A DNA stretch of 64,000 nt from assembly GCA_965262175.1 (NCBI GenBank), contig CBDHES010000002.1, forward strand, positions 992,001 to 1,056,000, read 5' to 3'. Shown here one piece after another: positions 7,273-15,675 of the stretch. How positions within the stretch are numbered: position 1 is the first letter of the stretch; every line of letters starts with the position of its first letter. This DNA is from CADEDH01 sp965262175 (GTDB taxonomy: Bacteria; Actinomycetota; Acidimicrobiia; Acidimicrobiales; SZUA-35). The notes beneath the pieces are model-generated. The model worked only from the letters and a program-made list of their open reading frames with translations, was not told where the DNA came from and made no database searches. The position numbers were made by a program, and so were the translations under genes.

Positions 7273-9246
7273 TCAGCCGACGGCGATGGCCACGGGGGCG
7301 GGGAGCACACAGCGGATCCGGGTGCCCCGCCCGAGGGACGAGTCGATACTCATCGTCCCGCCGGCAGCTCGGCAGGCGGCGGCGAACGCCGACAGGCCCA
7401 GGCCCCGCCCCGACAGCTCGGTGGCATGGTCGCGGGTGGTGAACCCGTCCGATACCAGCAGGCGTTCGAGGTCGGCCCGGTCGCCGGCCGGCCGGCCCAG
7501 CTCGAGGGCCCGTTGGCGGAGACGGTCCCAGTCGATCCCCCGGCCGTCGTCCTCGATGTCGATCGTGAGCTCGCCATCGGCCTGGCGGGACCGGAGGATG
7601 AGGGTGCCCCGTTCACGCTTCCCGGCCGCCCGACGTTCGCTGTGGGGCTCGATGCCGTGGTCGATGGCGTTGCGGACCACGTGGAGGGCGGCCGACCAGA
7701 AGTGGGGGTGCTCGATCCAGGGGAACGTGACCCCGTCGTCATCGACCACGACGTTGAGCGACACCTCGGGCCGGTGCCCGACGATCGCCTGGGCCCGCCC
7801 GGCGAGGCGCTGGAGGTGGAGCCCGGTCGACTCCCACGACCACCGGGCGACCAACTCATGGACCTCGGGGGCATCGAGCCGGGCTCGATCCATCACCTGC
7901 TGGATGTCGGCCATCGGGACGAGCATCATGTGCCGGTTGACGTCGCCCAGGAGGGGAGCCACCAACTCGCAGGTCTTCGACCAGGCATCGCCGATGGTCC
8001 GACGCTGCCGTCGGGTCAGTGGTGACCGACCGGTGTCGACCAGCTCGTCCTCCAGCTCGTGGCAGGCTCTGGCCAGATCGTCGAAGCCCAGGACGGCGGC
8101 GTTGCCCTTCAAGGTGTGGAGCGATCGGGACCGCTCGACCGGCGGCGTGGCCCGATCGAGGACCTGGGCCTGGAGCTGACCGAGCTCGGTGAAGGAGTCG
8201 ACGAAGTACGTCCGGTCCCTGACCAGCCACTTCATGGCCTCGACCTGAAGGTGCCGGTCCCGTTCCGAGCGCTCCCGCTCGATGAGCTCGGTGGCATCGG
8301 TGATCACGACCAGCACCTGGGTGAGCCGGCCGTCGTCGCCGCGGAGCGGGGTGTAGGTGAGGCGCAGGTGCCGGTCCCCGAGCTGACACTCCCGGGGGAG
8401 CTGAGCCATGGTCACCCCGACGGGCATGATCCCCTCGAACAACATCTCCCACCCCAGCTCGAGGAACGCCGCCACCTGGGGTGCCTGGGGGGCGAACAGC
8501 TCCCACAACCGGCGGCCCGACGTCGGATCGCCGAGGAGGTCGACGGCGAACGCCGACCACTGGCCGGCCGGTCGACCGTCACCGTCGACGACCAGGAACC
8601 CCTCCTCGACGTGATCGAGCACCAACCGGGCCTCCCGGTGGGCGATCTCGGCCTGGTCTCGGGCAGCGGCGAGCTCTTCGGTGGCGGCGGCGATCCGAGT
8701 GAGCATCCGGTCGACATTGGTCTCGAACAGCGAGCCGACCAGGTAGAGCATGGCAATGAAGAGGATGGCCAACAGCAGGCTGTTCTCGGCGGAGGTGAAC
8801 GCCTCGTCAGCCGGAAAATCGACGCCCCGGGCGTCGGCGACGTAGAAGACCACGAGGGTCACCGTTCCGGCGATCGCCCAGAACCGCCCCGACCGACGGC
8901 CGGCGGTGAGGACACCCCCGATCACGAGGAGTCCGTAGAAGCCGAGGGCGCTCGAGTCGATCCCGCCACTCGCCGGGCCCGACAGGACGAGCGCCAGCCA
9001 GCCGCCGCCGAGCGTGAGGTTGGCGGCCAGGCTCGTCCGACCGAAGCGTCGAGCGACGATGACCGAGGCCACGCAGGCGGGAAAGGCCATGAAGCTGCCC
9101 GCGCTGACCGAACCGATCAGGGCGGCCACGAGCAGGGCGACGGCCGACCCGGCGCCACCCACCCCGGCGAACAGGATGACCAATCGAGCCCGCCGCTCGG
9201 CGTCCTCATCGCCGGGAGGCAGGTTGGTCGGCGTGAGCCAGACCAT
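7273..9246 (-). CDS. membrane-bound CheA-like signalling kinase with PAS, Hpt and HATPase domains
   Basis: This 657-residue protein has about six N-terminal transmembrane helices (residues about 15-165), a linker helix, a PAS-like domain (RLVLDHVEEGFLVVDGDGR) and an Hpt-type phosphorylation site RSRSLHTLKGNAAVLGF with the histidine near residue 377. A CheA-like ATPase follows, with N box HVVRNAIDHGIEPH, G1 box EDDGRGID and G2 box SGRGLGLS. The His-T-x-K-G-x-A motif is that of CheA P1/Hpt, not of a DHp dimerisation helix. The protein therefore resembles a CheA core attached to a membrane sensor and lacks the CheW-like domain. It should phosphorylate a response regulator, but none is next to it. 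The ATG at 9246 has AGGAG 7 bases upstream; an ATG at 9270 has no such site. Confidence 0.8.
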   Translation of the reverse strand: MVWLTPTNLPPGDEDAERRARLVILFAGVGGAGSAVALLVAALIGSVSAGSFMAFPACVASVIVARRFGRTSLAANLTLGGGWLALVLSGPASGGIDSSALGFYGLLVIGGVLTAGRRSGRFWAIAGTVTLVVFYVADARGVDFPADEAFTSAENSLLLAILFIAMLYLVGSLFETNVDRMLTRIAAATEELAAARDQAEIAHREARLVLDHVEEGFLVVDGDGRPAGQWSAFAVDLLGDPTSGRRLWELFAPQAPQVAAFLELGWEMLFEGIMPVGVTMAQLPRECQLGDRHLRLTYTPLRGDDGRLTQVLVVITDATELIERERSERDRHLQVEAMKWLVRDRTYFVDSFTELGQLQAQVLDRATPPVERSRSLHTLKGNAAVLGFDDLARACHELEDELVDTGRSPLTRRQRRTIGDAWSKTCELVAPLLGDVNRHMMLVPMADIQQVMDRARLDAPEVHELVARWSWESTGLHLQRLAGRAQAIVGHRPEVSLNVVVDDDGVTFPWIEHPHFWSAALHVVRNAIDHGIEPHSERRAAGKRERGTLILRSRQADGELTIDIEDDGRGIDWDRLRQRALELGRPAGDRADLERLLVSDGFTTRDHATELSGRGLGLSAFAAACRAAGGTMSIDSSLGRGTRIRCVLPAPVAIAVG

Positions 9247-9306
9247 CACCGTCTCCTGAACACTGCGCATCGTCGGTTGGAGTCGACCGAAAATGCGGTG
9301 GTCTTT

Positions 9307-9348
9307 AGGGTTCGGGCTCCAGGGTTCAGGCCTTAGGGTTCGGGCCAT
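9307..9348 (+). repeat. three tandem 14-bp units (AGGGTTCRGG core) ending at a start codon
   Basis: AGGGTTCGGGCTCC (9307), AGGGTTCAGGCCTT (9321) and AGGGTTCGGGCCAT (9335) lie head to tail with an exact 14-bp period; the last unit runs into the ATG at 9347. TAGGGT in the third unit is at the leaderless -10 position, so the repeat may duplicate promoter or operator elements. Confidence 0.7.
9334..9339 (+). promoter_or_regulatory. -10 box (TAGGGT), leaderless, for the epoxide-hydrolase-like gene
   Basis: TAGGGT ends 7 bases before the ATG at 9347. A second TAGGGT lies 28 bases upstream (9306-9311) within the 14-bp repeat array. Confidence 0.5.
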
Positions 9349-10342
9349 GAACCCAACCGACGTCGTCCACTCCCACATCCAGTCGTCCGGACACCGGATC
9401 CACCTCGCCGAGGCGGGCGACGGTCCGCTGGTGGTGATGGTCCACGGGTTCCCCGAGAGCTGGTATTCCTGGCGCCACCAACTGGGACCGCTGGCCCAGG
9501 CCGGCTACCGGGCGGTCGCCATCGACGTGCGAGGCTACGGTCGATCGGCGGCACCGGCGGCGGTCGACGCCTACGCCATGACCGCCCTCGTCGGCGACGT
9601 CATCGCAGTCATCGACGACCACGGCCGACGGCGGGGCCGGTCGGACGAGTCGGCGGTCGTGGTCGGCCACGACTGGGGAGCCCCGATCGCCTGGAACACC
9701 GCGCTGCTCCGCCCGGACCGGGTCCGGGCCGTCGCCGGCCTGTCGGTCCCCTACAGCCCGAGGACCGAGACCGAGCCGCTCGGCGCCATGCGGGCCATGG
9801 CGGCCCCCGACATCTTCTACATCGACTACTTCCAGGAGCCGGGGGTGGCGGAGGCGGAGATCGAGGCCGACGTGGCCGCCTGGCTCCGAGGCTTCTACTT
9901 CACCGCGTCTGGCGAGGCCGACCCGTCCCAACCCCCGATGGGCCTGGTCACCCCGGGTGGGCAGCTCCGCGATCGGATCCAGCAGCCCGGGCCGGGCCAG
10001 ATGGCCTGGATGACCGACGCCGATCTGGCGTTCTACGTCGAGGAGTTCGAGCGGACCGGGTTGACCGGCGGTCTCAACCGGTACCGGAACATCACCCGGG
10101 ACTGGCTCGAGCTGGCCCCCTGGCACGACGCTCCGATCGTCGTCCCCGCCCTGTTCATCGGCGGCGAGCTCGACGGTCCGACCCGCCTCGGGCAGCGGGC
10201 CATCGAGCGGTTCGGCGAGACCCTGCCCGGTCTGGTCCGCTCGGAGATCCTGGCCGGGTGTGGGCATTGGACCCAGCAGGAACGACCCGACGAGGTCAAC
10301 CGACTCCTCCTCGACTTCCTGGCCGGGCTCGACCAGGCCTAG
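9347..10342 (+). CDS. alpha/beta-hydrolase, epoxide-hydrolase-like
   Basis: A 331-residue soluble hydrolase of the epoxide hydrolase/haloalkane dehalogenase branch. The oxyanion motif HGFPESWYSW (H-G-x-P) is near residue 35, the nucleophile elbow GHDWGAPIAW carries an aspartate nucleophile (about residue 109) rather than serine, and the catalytic histidine lies in GCGHWTQQERP (about residue 307). A cap domain with Tyr residues lies between. Asp-based chemistry with an HGxP motif favours epoxide hydrolysis to a diol over ester hydrolysis. The start is set by a 7-base spacing to a TAGGGT box. It ends in a CTAG shared with the convergent kinase gene. The substrate is unknown. Confidence 0.85.
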   Translation: MNPTDVVHSHIQSSGHRIHLAEAGDGPLVVMVHGFPESWYSWRHQLGPLAQAGYRAVAIDVRGYGRSAAPAAVDAYAMTALVGDVIAVIDDHGRRRGRSDESAVVVGHDWGAPIAWNTALLRPDRVRAVAGLSVPYSPRTETEPLGAMRAMAAPDIFYIDYFQEPGVAEAEIEADVAAWLRGFYFTASGEADPSQPPMGLVTPGGQLRDRIQQPGPGQMAWMTDADLAFYVEEFERTGLTGGLNRYRNITRDWLELAPWHDAPIVVPALFIGGELDGPTRLGQRAIERFGETLPGLVRSEILAGCGHWTQQERPDEVNRLLLDFLAGLDQA

Positions 10343-12324
10343 TCGTCGAGCTCGACCGAGATCTCGTAGCTGCCGGTCGGCGACTGGAAGAGACCACCGG
10401 GGCCGCCGGTCACCAGCAGGGTGTACTGGCCGCCCCGGTCGAGCCGCCACCGCTCGACGGTCCGGCAGGTCGGTTCGGTCACCGGTTGCCCGAACCGCTC
10501 CCCACCGGGGCCGATCAGCTGGAACTGGACGTCCCATCGACCGGCGGCCCGGCATTGACCGTTGAGCGCTTCGACCCGCACCACGAGCCGCTCGTCGCCC
10601 TCGGCGGTGAAGACGAACGCCTGGGAGTCGAGCGCCACGTCGATCTCGCCCATCAGCTCGACCTCGTCGCGCACGTCGACGGGGACCGAGACCCGTTCCA
10701 GCCGGCCGATGGTCAGCTCATAGGAGCCGGTCGGCCCCCGGAACAGGGCACCGGGCCCTCCGACCACGGCCACGGCGTGGGGACCATCGGCCGGCACGGT
10801 CCAGGGGCCGACCGCGGTCCCGCAGACCAGCTCGGTGACCGGCTCCCCCACGACGCGGCCCAACTCGTCGACCAGGGACACCCGCATGTCCCACACGGCG
10901 AGGCCGCACTCGCCGTTGAGCTCATCGACGACGACCGAGATCTCCTCGCCGGCCCGAGCGTCGAAGGCGAACAGGTGGGCGTCCCGTTCGATCTCGATCG
11001 CCCCGGCGACCTCGACCGGTTCGTCGAGGACGATCGTGTCCACCCGGCTCGGCACCCCGCCCCCCGGGGTCTCCAGCTGGGCGAAGGAGGCCGCCGCCTC
11101 GGTGGTGCTCGTCGTCGCCTCGGTGGTCGACGTGGTCGAGGTCGACGTGGCCTCCGTCGAACTGGTCGGGGCGGCGGTCCCCTCGTCGAGGCGGTCGTCG
11201 CCAGCCGCTCGGGTCCCCAGTTGGAAGGCGACGAGCGCGATCGTGGCCCCCACCAGCCCGGCGAGGCCGGCCAGCAGGACAACCATCCAGGGGACCCGGG
11301 ATCCGGTATCCGACCCGGCGGCCGGCGGCGGTCGCCAGTCCACGTCGCCGGTCGTGGCGGCGGCGACGGCGACCGGCGGATGATCCACTGGATCATCCAG
11401 GCGGCGAGTGTGCTCGACGTCGGATCCGTGACCCGGGCCGACCGGGCCCGAGCCCACCATCGACGGACCGAGCACCGAGGTGGCCCAGCGCTCACCGCCG
11501 TCGAGCCAGACCCCCAACTCGGCCGCCGTCGGGCGGGCGCCGGGCTCGGACCGGGTCGACCACTCGACGATGGATCGGAGGTCGGGATCGAGTCCGGGGT
11601 CGATGTCGGTGTGCCCGAGCGCGATCTGGTGGATCAGGGCCTGACCGACGCCCCGATGGAGCGCCCGACCGGTGGCGGCCAGGTGGGTCAGAACGCCCAG
11701 GGCGTAGACATCCGAGGCGGCGGTGGCGGCCGGCTCGGAGAACAGCTCGGGGGCCATGAAGATCGGCGTGCCCATCAGCTGATCCTGACGGTGATAGGTG
11801 CCGGTGGCGGTGAGGTCCCGCATCAGGCCGAAGTCGCCGAGCTTCCAGGTCTCGGCGGCCAGCAGCACGTTGCTGGCCTTGACGTCCCGGTGGATCTGAC
11901 CCCGTCGATGGAGATGGGCCAGGCCGGCCGCCACATCGCCGACCAACGTCATCACGTCGTCCCGGCCGAGCGGACCGGCGGCCAGGACATCCGACAGGCT
12001 CCCGTCGCAGAGCTCGGTCACCAGGTAGGGCCGGCGCTGGCCCTCGACGAGGTCGGTCCCGGAGTCGAGGTACCCGACGAGGTTCGGGTGGCGGAGGGTC
12101 GCCATCTTCTTGGCCTCGACGGCGAAGGCCTCGCGGTCCCGGGGCGACAGGTCGGGGTGGACGAGCTTGACCGCAGCCAGCCCGATCCCGATGTCGGAGG
12201 TGTCGACCACTTCGTAGACCTGGCCGAAGGCCCCCTCACCGATCGGTCGAAGGACGCGCCATCGCCCACCGATGACGGTGTCGTCGCTCACCACGTCGGG
12301 GTCCTGGGGCTCGGAGCTGCTCAT
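10339..12324 (-). CDS. transmembrane Ser/Thr protein kinase with two exported repeat domains
   Basis: This 661-residue PknB-type kinase has a catalytic domain at about residues 20-290: the G-loop IGEGAFGQVYEV, the lysine in AAVKLV, the catalytic loop IHRDVKASNVLL, LGDFGL in place of the usual DFG start, and GTPIFMAPE. A juxtamembrane linker follows, then one transmembrane helix (VVLLAGLAGLVGATIALVAF, about 343-363) and a Thr/Ser-rich stalk. Outside are two homologous domains of about 110 residues, each with the pattern ELNG(E/Q)C ... (P)VTE..C ... GGPG.LF..PTGSYE. The two cysteines per repeat may form a disulfide. The kinase probably senses an extracellular ligand through the duplicated domain. 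No substrate or phosphatase gene is adjacent. The ATG at 12324 has GGCGG-rich sequence upstream. Confidence 0.9.
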   Translation of the reverse strand: MSSSEPQDPDVVSDDTVIGGRWRVLRPIGEGAFGQVYEVVDTSDIGIGLAAVKLVHPDLSPRDREAFAVEAKKMATLRHPNLVGYLDSGTDLVEGQRRPYLVTELCDGSLSDVLAAGPLGRDDVMTLVGDVAAGLAHLHRRGQIHRDVKASNVLLAAETWKLGDFGLMRDLTATGTYHRQDQLMGTPIFMAPELFSEPAATAASDVYALGVLTHLAATGRALHRGVGQALIHQIALGHTDIDPGLDPDLRSIVEWSTRSEPGARPTAAELGVWLDGGERWATSVLGPSMVGSGPVGPGHGSDVEHTRRLDDPVDHPPVAVAAATTGDVDWRPPPAAGSDTGSRVPWMVVLLAGLAGLVGATIALVAFQLGTRAAGDDRLDEGTAAPTSSTEATSTSTTSTTEATTSTTEAAASFAQLETPGGGVPSRVDTIVLDEPVEVAGAIEIERDAHLFAFDARAGEEISVVVDELNGECGLAVWDMRVSLVDELGRVVGEPVTELVCGTAVGPWTVPADGPHAVAVVGGPGALFRGPTGSYELTIGRLERVSVPVDVRDEVELMGEIDVALDSQAFVFTAEGDERLVVRVEALNGQCRAAGRWDVQFQLIGPGGERFGQPVTEPTCRTVERWRLDRGGQYTLLVTGGPGGLFQSPTGSYEISVELDD

Positions 12325-12429
12325 GCCGGATCGTCCGCCACCACCGGCGCCGCGCCGGTTTCCCTCCCGAGGGTAGACGGACCGGCTCGCCGGTCGAGCG
12401 CGCTCGGAATGCGACGACGCCGGGTGTGG

Positions 12430-12435
12430 CACCCT
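12430..12435 (+). promoter_or_regulatory. -10-like box (CACCCT), leaderless, for the APH-like gene
   Basis: CACCCT ends 7 bases before the GTG at 12443, the spacing seen at other leaderless genes here. Confidence 0.4.
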
Positions 12436-12442
12436 TGTCGCC

Positions 12443-13474
12443 GTGACGCCGATCGGATCAGACGGGGCCGGGACGGACTGGACCGCGACCCGTCTGGCGG
12501 CCACGCTGCCCCCGACGGTGATGGCCAAGATCACGACCTCGGGCGCGGGGTGGTGGCTCGACCGGCTCCCCGACCTGATCGCCGAGATGGCGGATCGGTG
12601 GGACCTGCGGCTCGGGAGCATCCTCGGCGGCGGCACCGAGGCCTTCGTCGCCGAGGCGACGCAGGCCGACGGCACCCCTGCGGTCCTCAAGTTGCTGGTC
12701 CCCCACGACGACGAGGTCGACGCCGAGATCACCGCCTTCACCCTCCACGCCGCCCTCGCCCACACCTCCCCCTCCCCGCCCGGACCGGAGCGCGGCGGCC
12801 ATGCCGATGACGACGGGTGGGCCCGGATGCTGGCTTCGGACCGGTCCCGGGCCGCCCTGTTGATCGAGCGGCTGGGCGCACCGATGAACGAGCTCGGGAT
12901 CGCCGGACCGACCAGACGGGACATCCTCTGCGACGTCGCCCACCGAGCATGGCGACCGGTGACCGCCGACGCCCTGGCGGCCATACCCGGCCTCCCGACC
13001 GGCGCCGAGAAGGCGGCCCGGTTGGCCGAGATGATCCCGGCGGCATGGGACGAGCTGGGCCGGCCGTGCGAGGAGCGGGCGATCGACCATGCCGTTGCGG
13101 TCGCCGAGCGGCGTCGGGCCGCCCACGACGACGAGCGATCGATGCTCCTCCACGGCGATGTCCATCAGTGGAACGCCCTCTCCTCGGACCGGGGCTTCAA
13201 GCTCGTCGACCCCGACGGCCTGATCGCCGACCCGGCCTACGAGCTGGGCGTGCTGATGCGGGAGGATCCCGACGAACTGCCCGATTCGGCCGCGGTCGAC
13301 GCCCGGGCCCATCACCTGGCCGCCCGAGCGGGGCTCGACGCGACGGCGATCGACGAGTGGGGGGTCATCGAGCGGGTCTCGACCGGTCTGGTGGCGACCC
13401 GGATCGACCTCCAACCGGAAGGACGGCGGATGCTGGCCGTCGCCGATCGCCTCGCCGCCGACCGGGGATGGTGA
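12443..13474 (+). CDS. aminoglycoside/hydroxyurea 6-phosphotransferase-like kinase
   Basis: A 343-residue protein of the streptomycin 6-kinase (APH(6)/StrB-like) family. The N-lobe has LGGGTEAFVAEA and a lysine in PAVLKLLVPHDDE. The C-lobe has the catalytic LLHGDVHQWNAL (about residue 236) followed by the metal-binding FKLVDPDGLIADPAYELG. Characterised relatives phosphorylate streptomycin or hydroxyurea, but chromosomal actinobacterial members often have unknown small-molecule substrates, so resistance should not be assumed. There is no mobile-element context. The GTG start sits 7 bases after a CACCCT box. The gene is divergent from the Ser/Thr kinase. Confidence 0.8.
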   Translation: MTPIGSDGAGTDWTATRLAATLPPTVMAKITTSGAGWWLDRLPDLIAEMADRWDLRLGSILGGGTEAFVAEATQADGTPAVLKLLVPHDDEVDAEITAFTLHAALAHTSPSPPGPERGGHADDDGWARMLASDRSRAALLIERLGAPMNELGIAGPTRRDILCDVAHRAWRPVTADALAAIPGLPTGAEKAARLAEMIPAAWDELGRPCEERAIDHAVAVAERRRAAHDDERSMLLHGDVHQWNALSSDRGFKLVDPDGLIADPAYELGVLMREDPDELPDSAAVDARAHHLAARAGLDATAIDEWGVIERVSTGLVATRIDLQPEGRRMLAVADRLAADRGW

Positions 13475-13513
13475 GGGCGACAGCCCGAGTCGACGGGCCA
13501 AGCCACTGGTCGG

Positions 13514-13519
13514 TACCGT
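13514..13519 (+). promoter_or_regulatory. -10 box (TACCGT), leaderless, for the first CitE-like gene
   Basis: TACCGT ends 8 bases before the GTG at 13528. Confidence 0.5.
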
Positions 13520-13527
13520 GGCCGATC

Positions 13528-14577
13528 GTGCGTAGCGCGAAGGACTTCTTCAAGCCGTTGGCCGTCGGGGCTCCCGAGCCGGTTCGGGAGATCCCGTTCC
13601 GGCCGAGCCGGATGATCCACTTCTTCCCCCCGTCGAACGAGAAGATGGTGGCCAAGGTGCCGGACATCGCCCCCCGGGTCGACATCCTGCTCGGAAACCT
13701 GGAGGACGGGGTCCCGGCGTCGGACAAGGAGGCGGCCCGGGCCGGTCTCGTCCAGGTCGGCAAGACCGCCGACCTCGGCTCGACCCAGCTCTGGACCCGG
13801 ATCAACTCATTGGACTCACCCTGGGCCCTCGACGACCTGACGACGCTGGTCACCGAGATCGGCGATCGACTCCAGGTCGTGATGGTGCCCAAGGTCGAAG
13901 GTCCCGAGGACATCCACTACGTGGATCGGCTCCTCGCCCAGCTCGAGGCGAAGGCCGGGCTGGATCGGCCGCTGCTCGTCCACGCCATCCTGGAGACGGC
14001 CCGGGGGGTGGCGAACGTCGAGGAGATCTGCGGGGCTTCGCCCCGGATGCAAGGCCTATCGCTCGGTCCGGCCGACCTGGCCGCCAACCGGCGGATGAAG
14101 ACGACCCGGGTCGGGGGCGGCCACCCCGGCTACCTGGTCCGCCAGGATCCCGACGGCGACGACCCCGACGCCGCCCGGGCGACCTACCAGCAGGACCTGT
14201 GGCACTACACCCTGGCCCGGATGGTCGACGCCTGCGTGACCCACGGCATCCTGCCGTTCTACGGCCCGTTCGGTGACATCGCCGACACGACCGCCTGCGA
14301 GGACCAGTTCCGCAACGCCTACCTGCTCGGGTGCGTCGGTGCCTGGAGCCTCCACCCGGCCCAGATCGACATCGCCAAGCGGGTCTTCTCCCCCTCGGTC
14401 GACGAGGTCCGCCACGCCCAGCGGGTGATCGAGGCGATGGGCGACGGGACCGGGGCCATCATGCTCGACGGGAAGATGGAGGACGACGCCTCCTGCAAGC
14501 AGTGCAAGGTGGTCGTCGAGCTGGCTCGCAACCTGGCCGACCGGGACCCCGAGCTGGCCACCGCCTACGGCTTCTAG
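13528..14577 (+). CDS. HpcH/HpaI aldolase, malyl-CoA lyase/CitE-like
   Basis: A 349-residue TIM-barrel lyase of the citrate lyase beta/malyl-CoA lyase family, which makes or cleaves C-C bonds in beta-hydroxyacyl-CoA such as malyl-CoA or beta-methylmalyl-CoA. Visible pieces are the CoA/metal region DILLGNLEDGVP (family E-D-G/A motif), VVMVPKVEGPEDI, the magnesium-ligand segment VHAILETARGVANVEEI (Glu), GLSLGPADLAANRRMK (Asp) and GAWSLHPAQIDIAKRVF. It is longer than ordinary CitE and resembles the Mcl-like clade. A TACCGT box 8 bases upstream supports the GTG. It is followed at 27 bases by a second family member, so the two are probably co-transcribed. The precise substrate is undetermined. Confidence 0.85.
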   Translation: MRSAKDFFKPLAVGAPEPVREIPFRPSRMIHFFPPSNEKMVAKVPDIAPRVDILLGNLEDGVPASDKEAARAGLVQVGKTADLGSTQLWTRINSLDSPWALDDLTTLVTEIGDRLQVVMVPKVEGPEDIHYVDRLLAQLEAKAGLDRPLLVHAILETARGVANVEEICGASPRMQGLSLGPADLAANRRMKTTRVGGGHPGYLVRQDPDGDDPDAARATYQQDLWHYTLARMVDACVTHGILPFYGPFGDIADTTACEDQFRNAYLLGCVGAWSLHPAQIDIAKRVFSPSVDEVRHAQRVIEAMGDGTGAIMLDGKMEDDASCKQCKVVVELARNLADRDPELATAYGF

Positions 14578-14604
14578 CACGCTGCCGAGACCAACGAGGT
14601 ACCG

Positions 14605-15504
14605 ATGTCCGACCACGCCCCCACCCCCGCTTCGCTCCGCCCTCGTCGCAGTGTGCTGTACATGCCGGCGGCCAACGCCCGGGCCCTGGAGAAGGCCAAG
14701 TCGCTCCCGGCCGACGCCCTGATCTTCGACCTCGAGGACGCCGTCGCTCCCGACGCCAAGGGCACCGCCCGGGACCAGGCGGTGGCCGCCGCCACCTCCG
14801 GGGAGTACGGGCGACGAGAGGTCACGATCCGTTGCAACGGCCTCGACACCCCGTGGGGGGCCGACGATCTCGATGCCATCGGCCGAGCCGCGGCGACCGG
14901 CGGGCCGGCGGCGGTGGTCGTCCCCAAGGTCGAGAGCGTCGCGTACCTGACCGAGATCTCCGGTCGGCTCGACGCGGCCGGCGCACCCGCCGACTTCGCC
15001 ATCTGGGCCATGATCGAGACCCCGACCGCCATCTTCGACGCCCGGGCCATCGCCGCCGTCGAGCGGGTGGCGGCTCTGGTCATGGGCACGAACGACCTGG
15101 TCAAGGAGCTTCGGGCCTCCGCCGGGGCCGGCCGGTCGTCGCTCGTCCCCCACCTGGCGACGGCGGTACTGGCCGCTCGGGCCACGGGGACGGTGATCCT
15201 CGACGGGGTCTACAACGACATCACCGATGCCGACGGCTTCGCCGCCGAGTGCCGGCAGGGAGCCGAGCTGGGCTTCGACGGCAAGACCCTCATCCACCCC
15301 GGTCAGGTCGAGACGGCCAACGAGACCTGGGCCCCGACCGACGACGAGATCGCCGAGGCCCGGACCATCATCGCCGCCTTCGCCGAGGCCGAGGCCGACG
15401 GCCGAGGTGTCGTGACCGTCGATGGTCGGATGATCGAGAACCTCCACGTCGAGACGGCCAAGCGGGTCCTGGCCGTCGCCGACGCCATCGCCGACCTGGG
15501 CTGA
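14605..15504 (+). CDS. CitE-like lyase/(3S)-malyl-CoA thioesterase-like protein
   Basis: A 299-residue HpcH/HpaI family protein. It has the classic start RRSVLYMPAANARALEKA, the acidic motif LIFDLEDAVAPDAK, AVVVPKVESVAYL, the metal-ligand segment WAMIETPTAIFDA, MGTNDLVKELRA and FDGKTLIHPGQVETAN. Relatives of this size without CitDF partners act as malyl-CoA thioesterase, citramalyl-CoA lyase or related enzymes. It differs clearly from the longer neighbour 27 bases upstream, so the pair may perform successive steps, as Mcl1 and Mcl2 do in ethylmalonyl-CoA-pathway bacteria; that is inference. GAGG lies about 6 bases before the ATG. Confidence 0.85.
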   Translation: MSDHAPTPASLRPRRSVLYMPAANARALEKAKSLPADALIFDLEDAVAPDAKGTARDQAVAAATSGEYGRREVTIRCNGLDTPWGADDLDAIGRAAATGGPAAVVVPKVESVAYLTEISGRLDAAGAPADFAIWAMIETPTAIFDARAIAAVERVAALVMGTNDLVKELRASAGAGRSSLVPHLATAVLAARATGTVILDGVYNDITDADGFAAECRQGAELGFDGKTLIHPGQVETANETWAPTDDEIAEARTIIAAFAEAEADGRGVVTVDGRMIENLHVETAKRVLAVADAIADLG

Positions 15505-15539
15505 CCTACCCACGGACGACGCTCGAACCGGCTTCGTCA

Positions 15540-15567
15540 TTGCCAACCACTCAAATCCTTTGCTAAA
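15540..15567 (+). promoter_or_regulatory. candidate promoter for the ScyD/E-like gene
   Basis: TTGCCA (15540-15545), then a spacer of about 16 bases and GCTAAA, in an AT-rich patch unusual for this window. The start would be near 15574, with a leader of about 100 bases. Confidence 0.3.
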
Positions 15568-15596
15568 CGAGGGCCCGGAGGCGGACCGCTACGGGG

Positions 15597-15609
15597 GGTG
15601 ACGGTCACC
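15597..15609. promoter_or_regulatory. perfect palindrome GGTGAC-G-GTCACC in the leader of the ScyD/E-like gene
   Basis: A 13-bp perfect inverted repeat about 25-35 bases downstream of the predicted transcript start and 66 bases before the ATG at 15676. It could be an operator. No regulator gene is adjacent. Confidence 0.3.
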
Positions 15610-15675
15610 GGGTGTGCCGTCGTCGGGCCGAAGGGCCACGGCGACCACGCTTCCGCCTCGCACAGGAGGAACCAC

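Noticed and set aside
12443..13474. Acquired antibiotic-resistance gene
   Set aside because: The kinase motif fits APH(6)-like proteins, but codon use matches the chromosome and there is no mobile element, so an endogenous metabolic kinase is equally likely.
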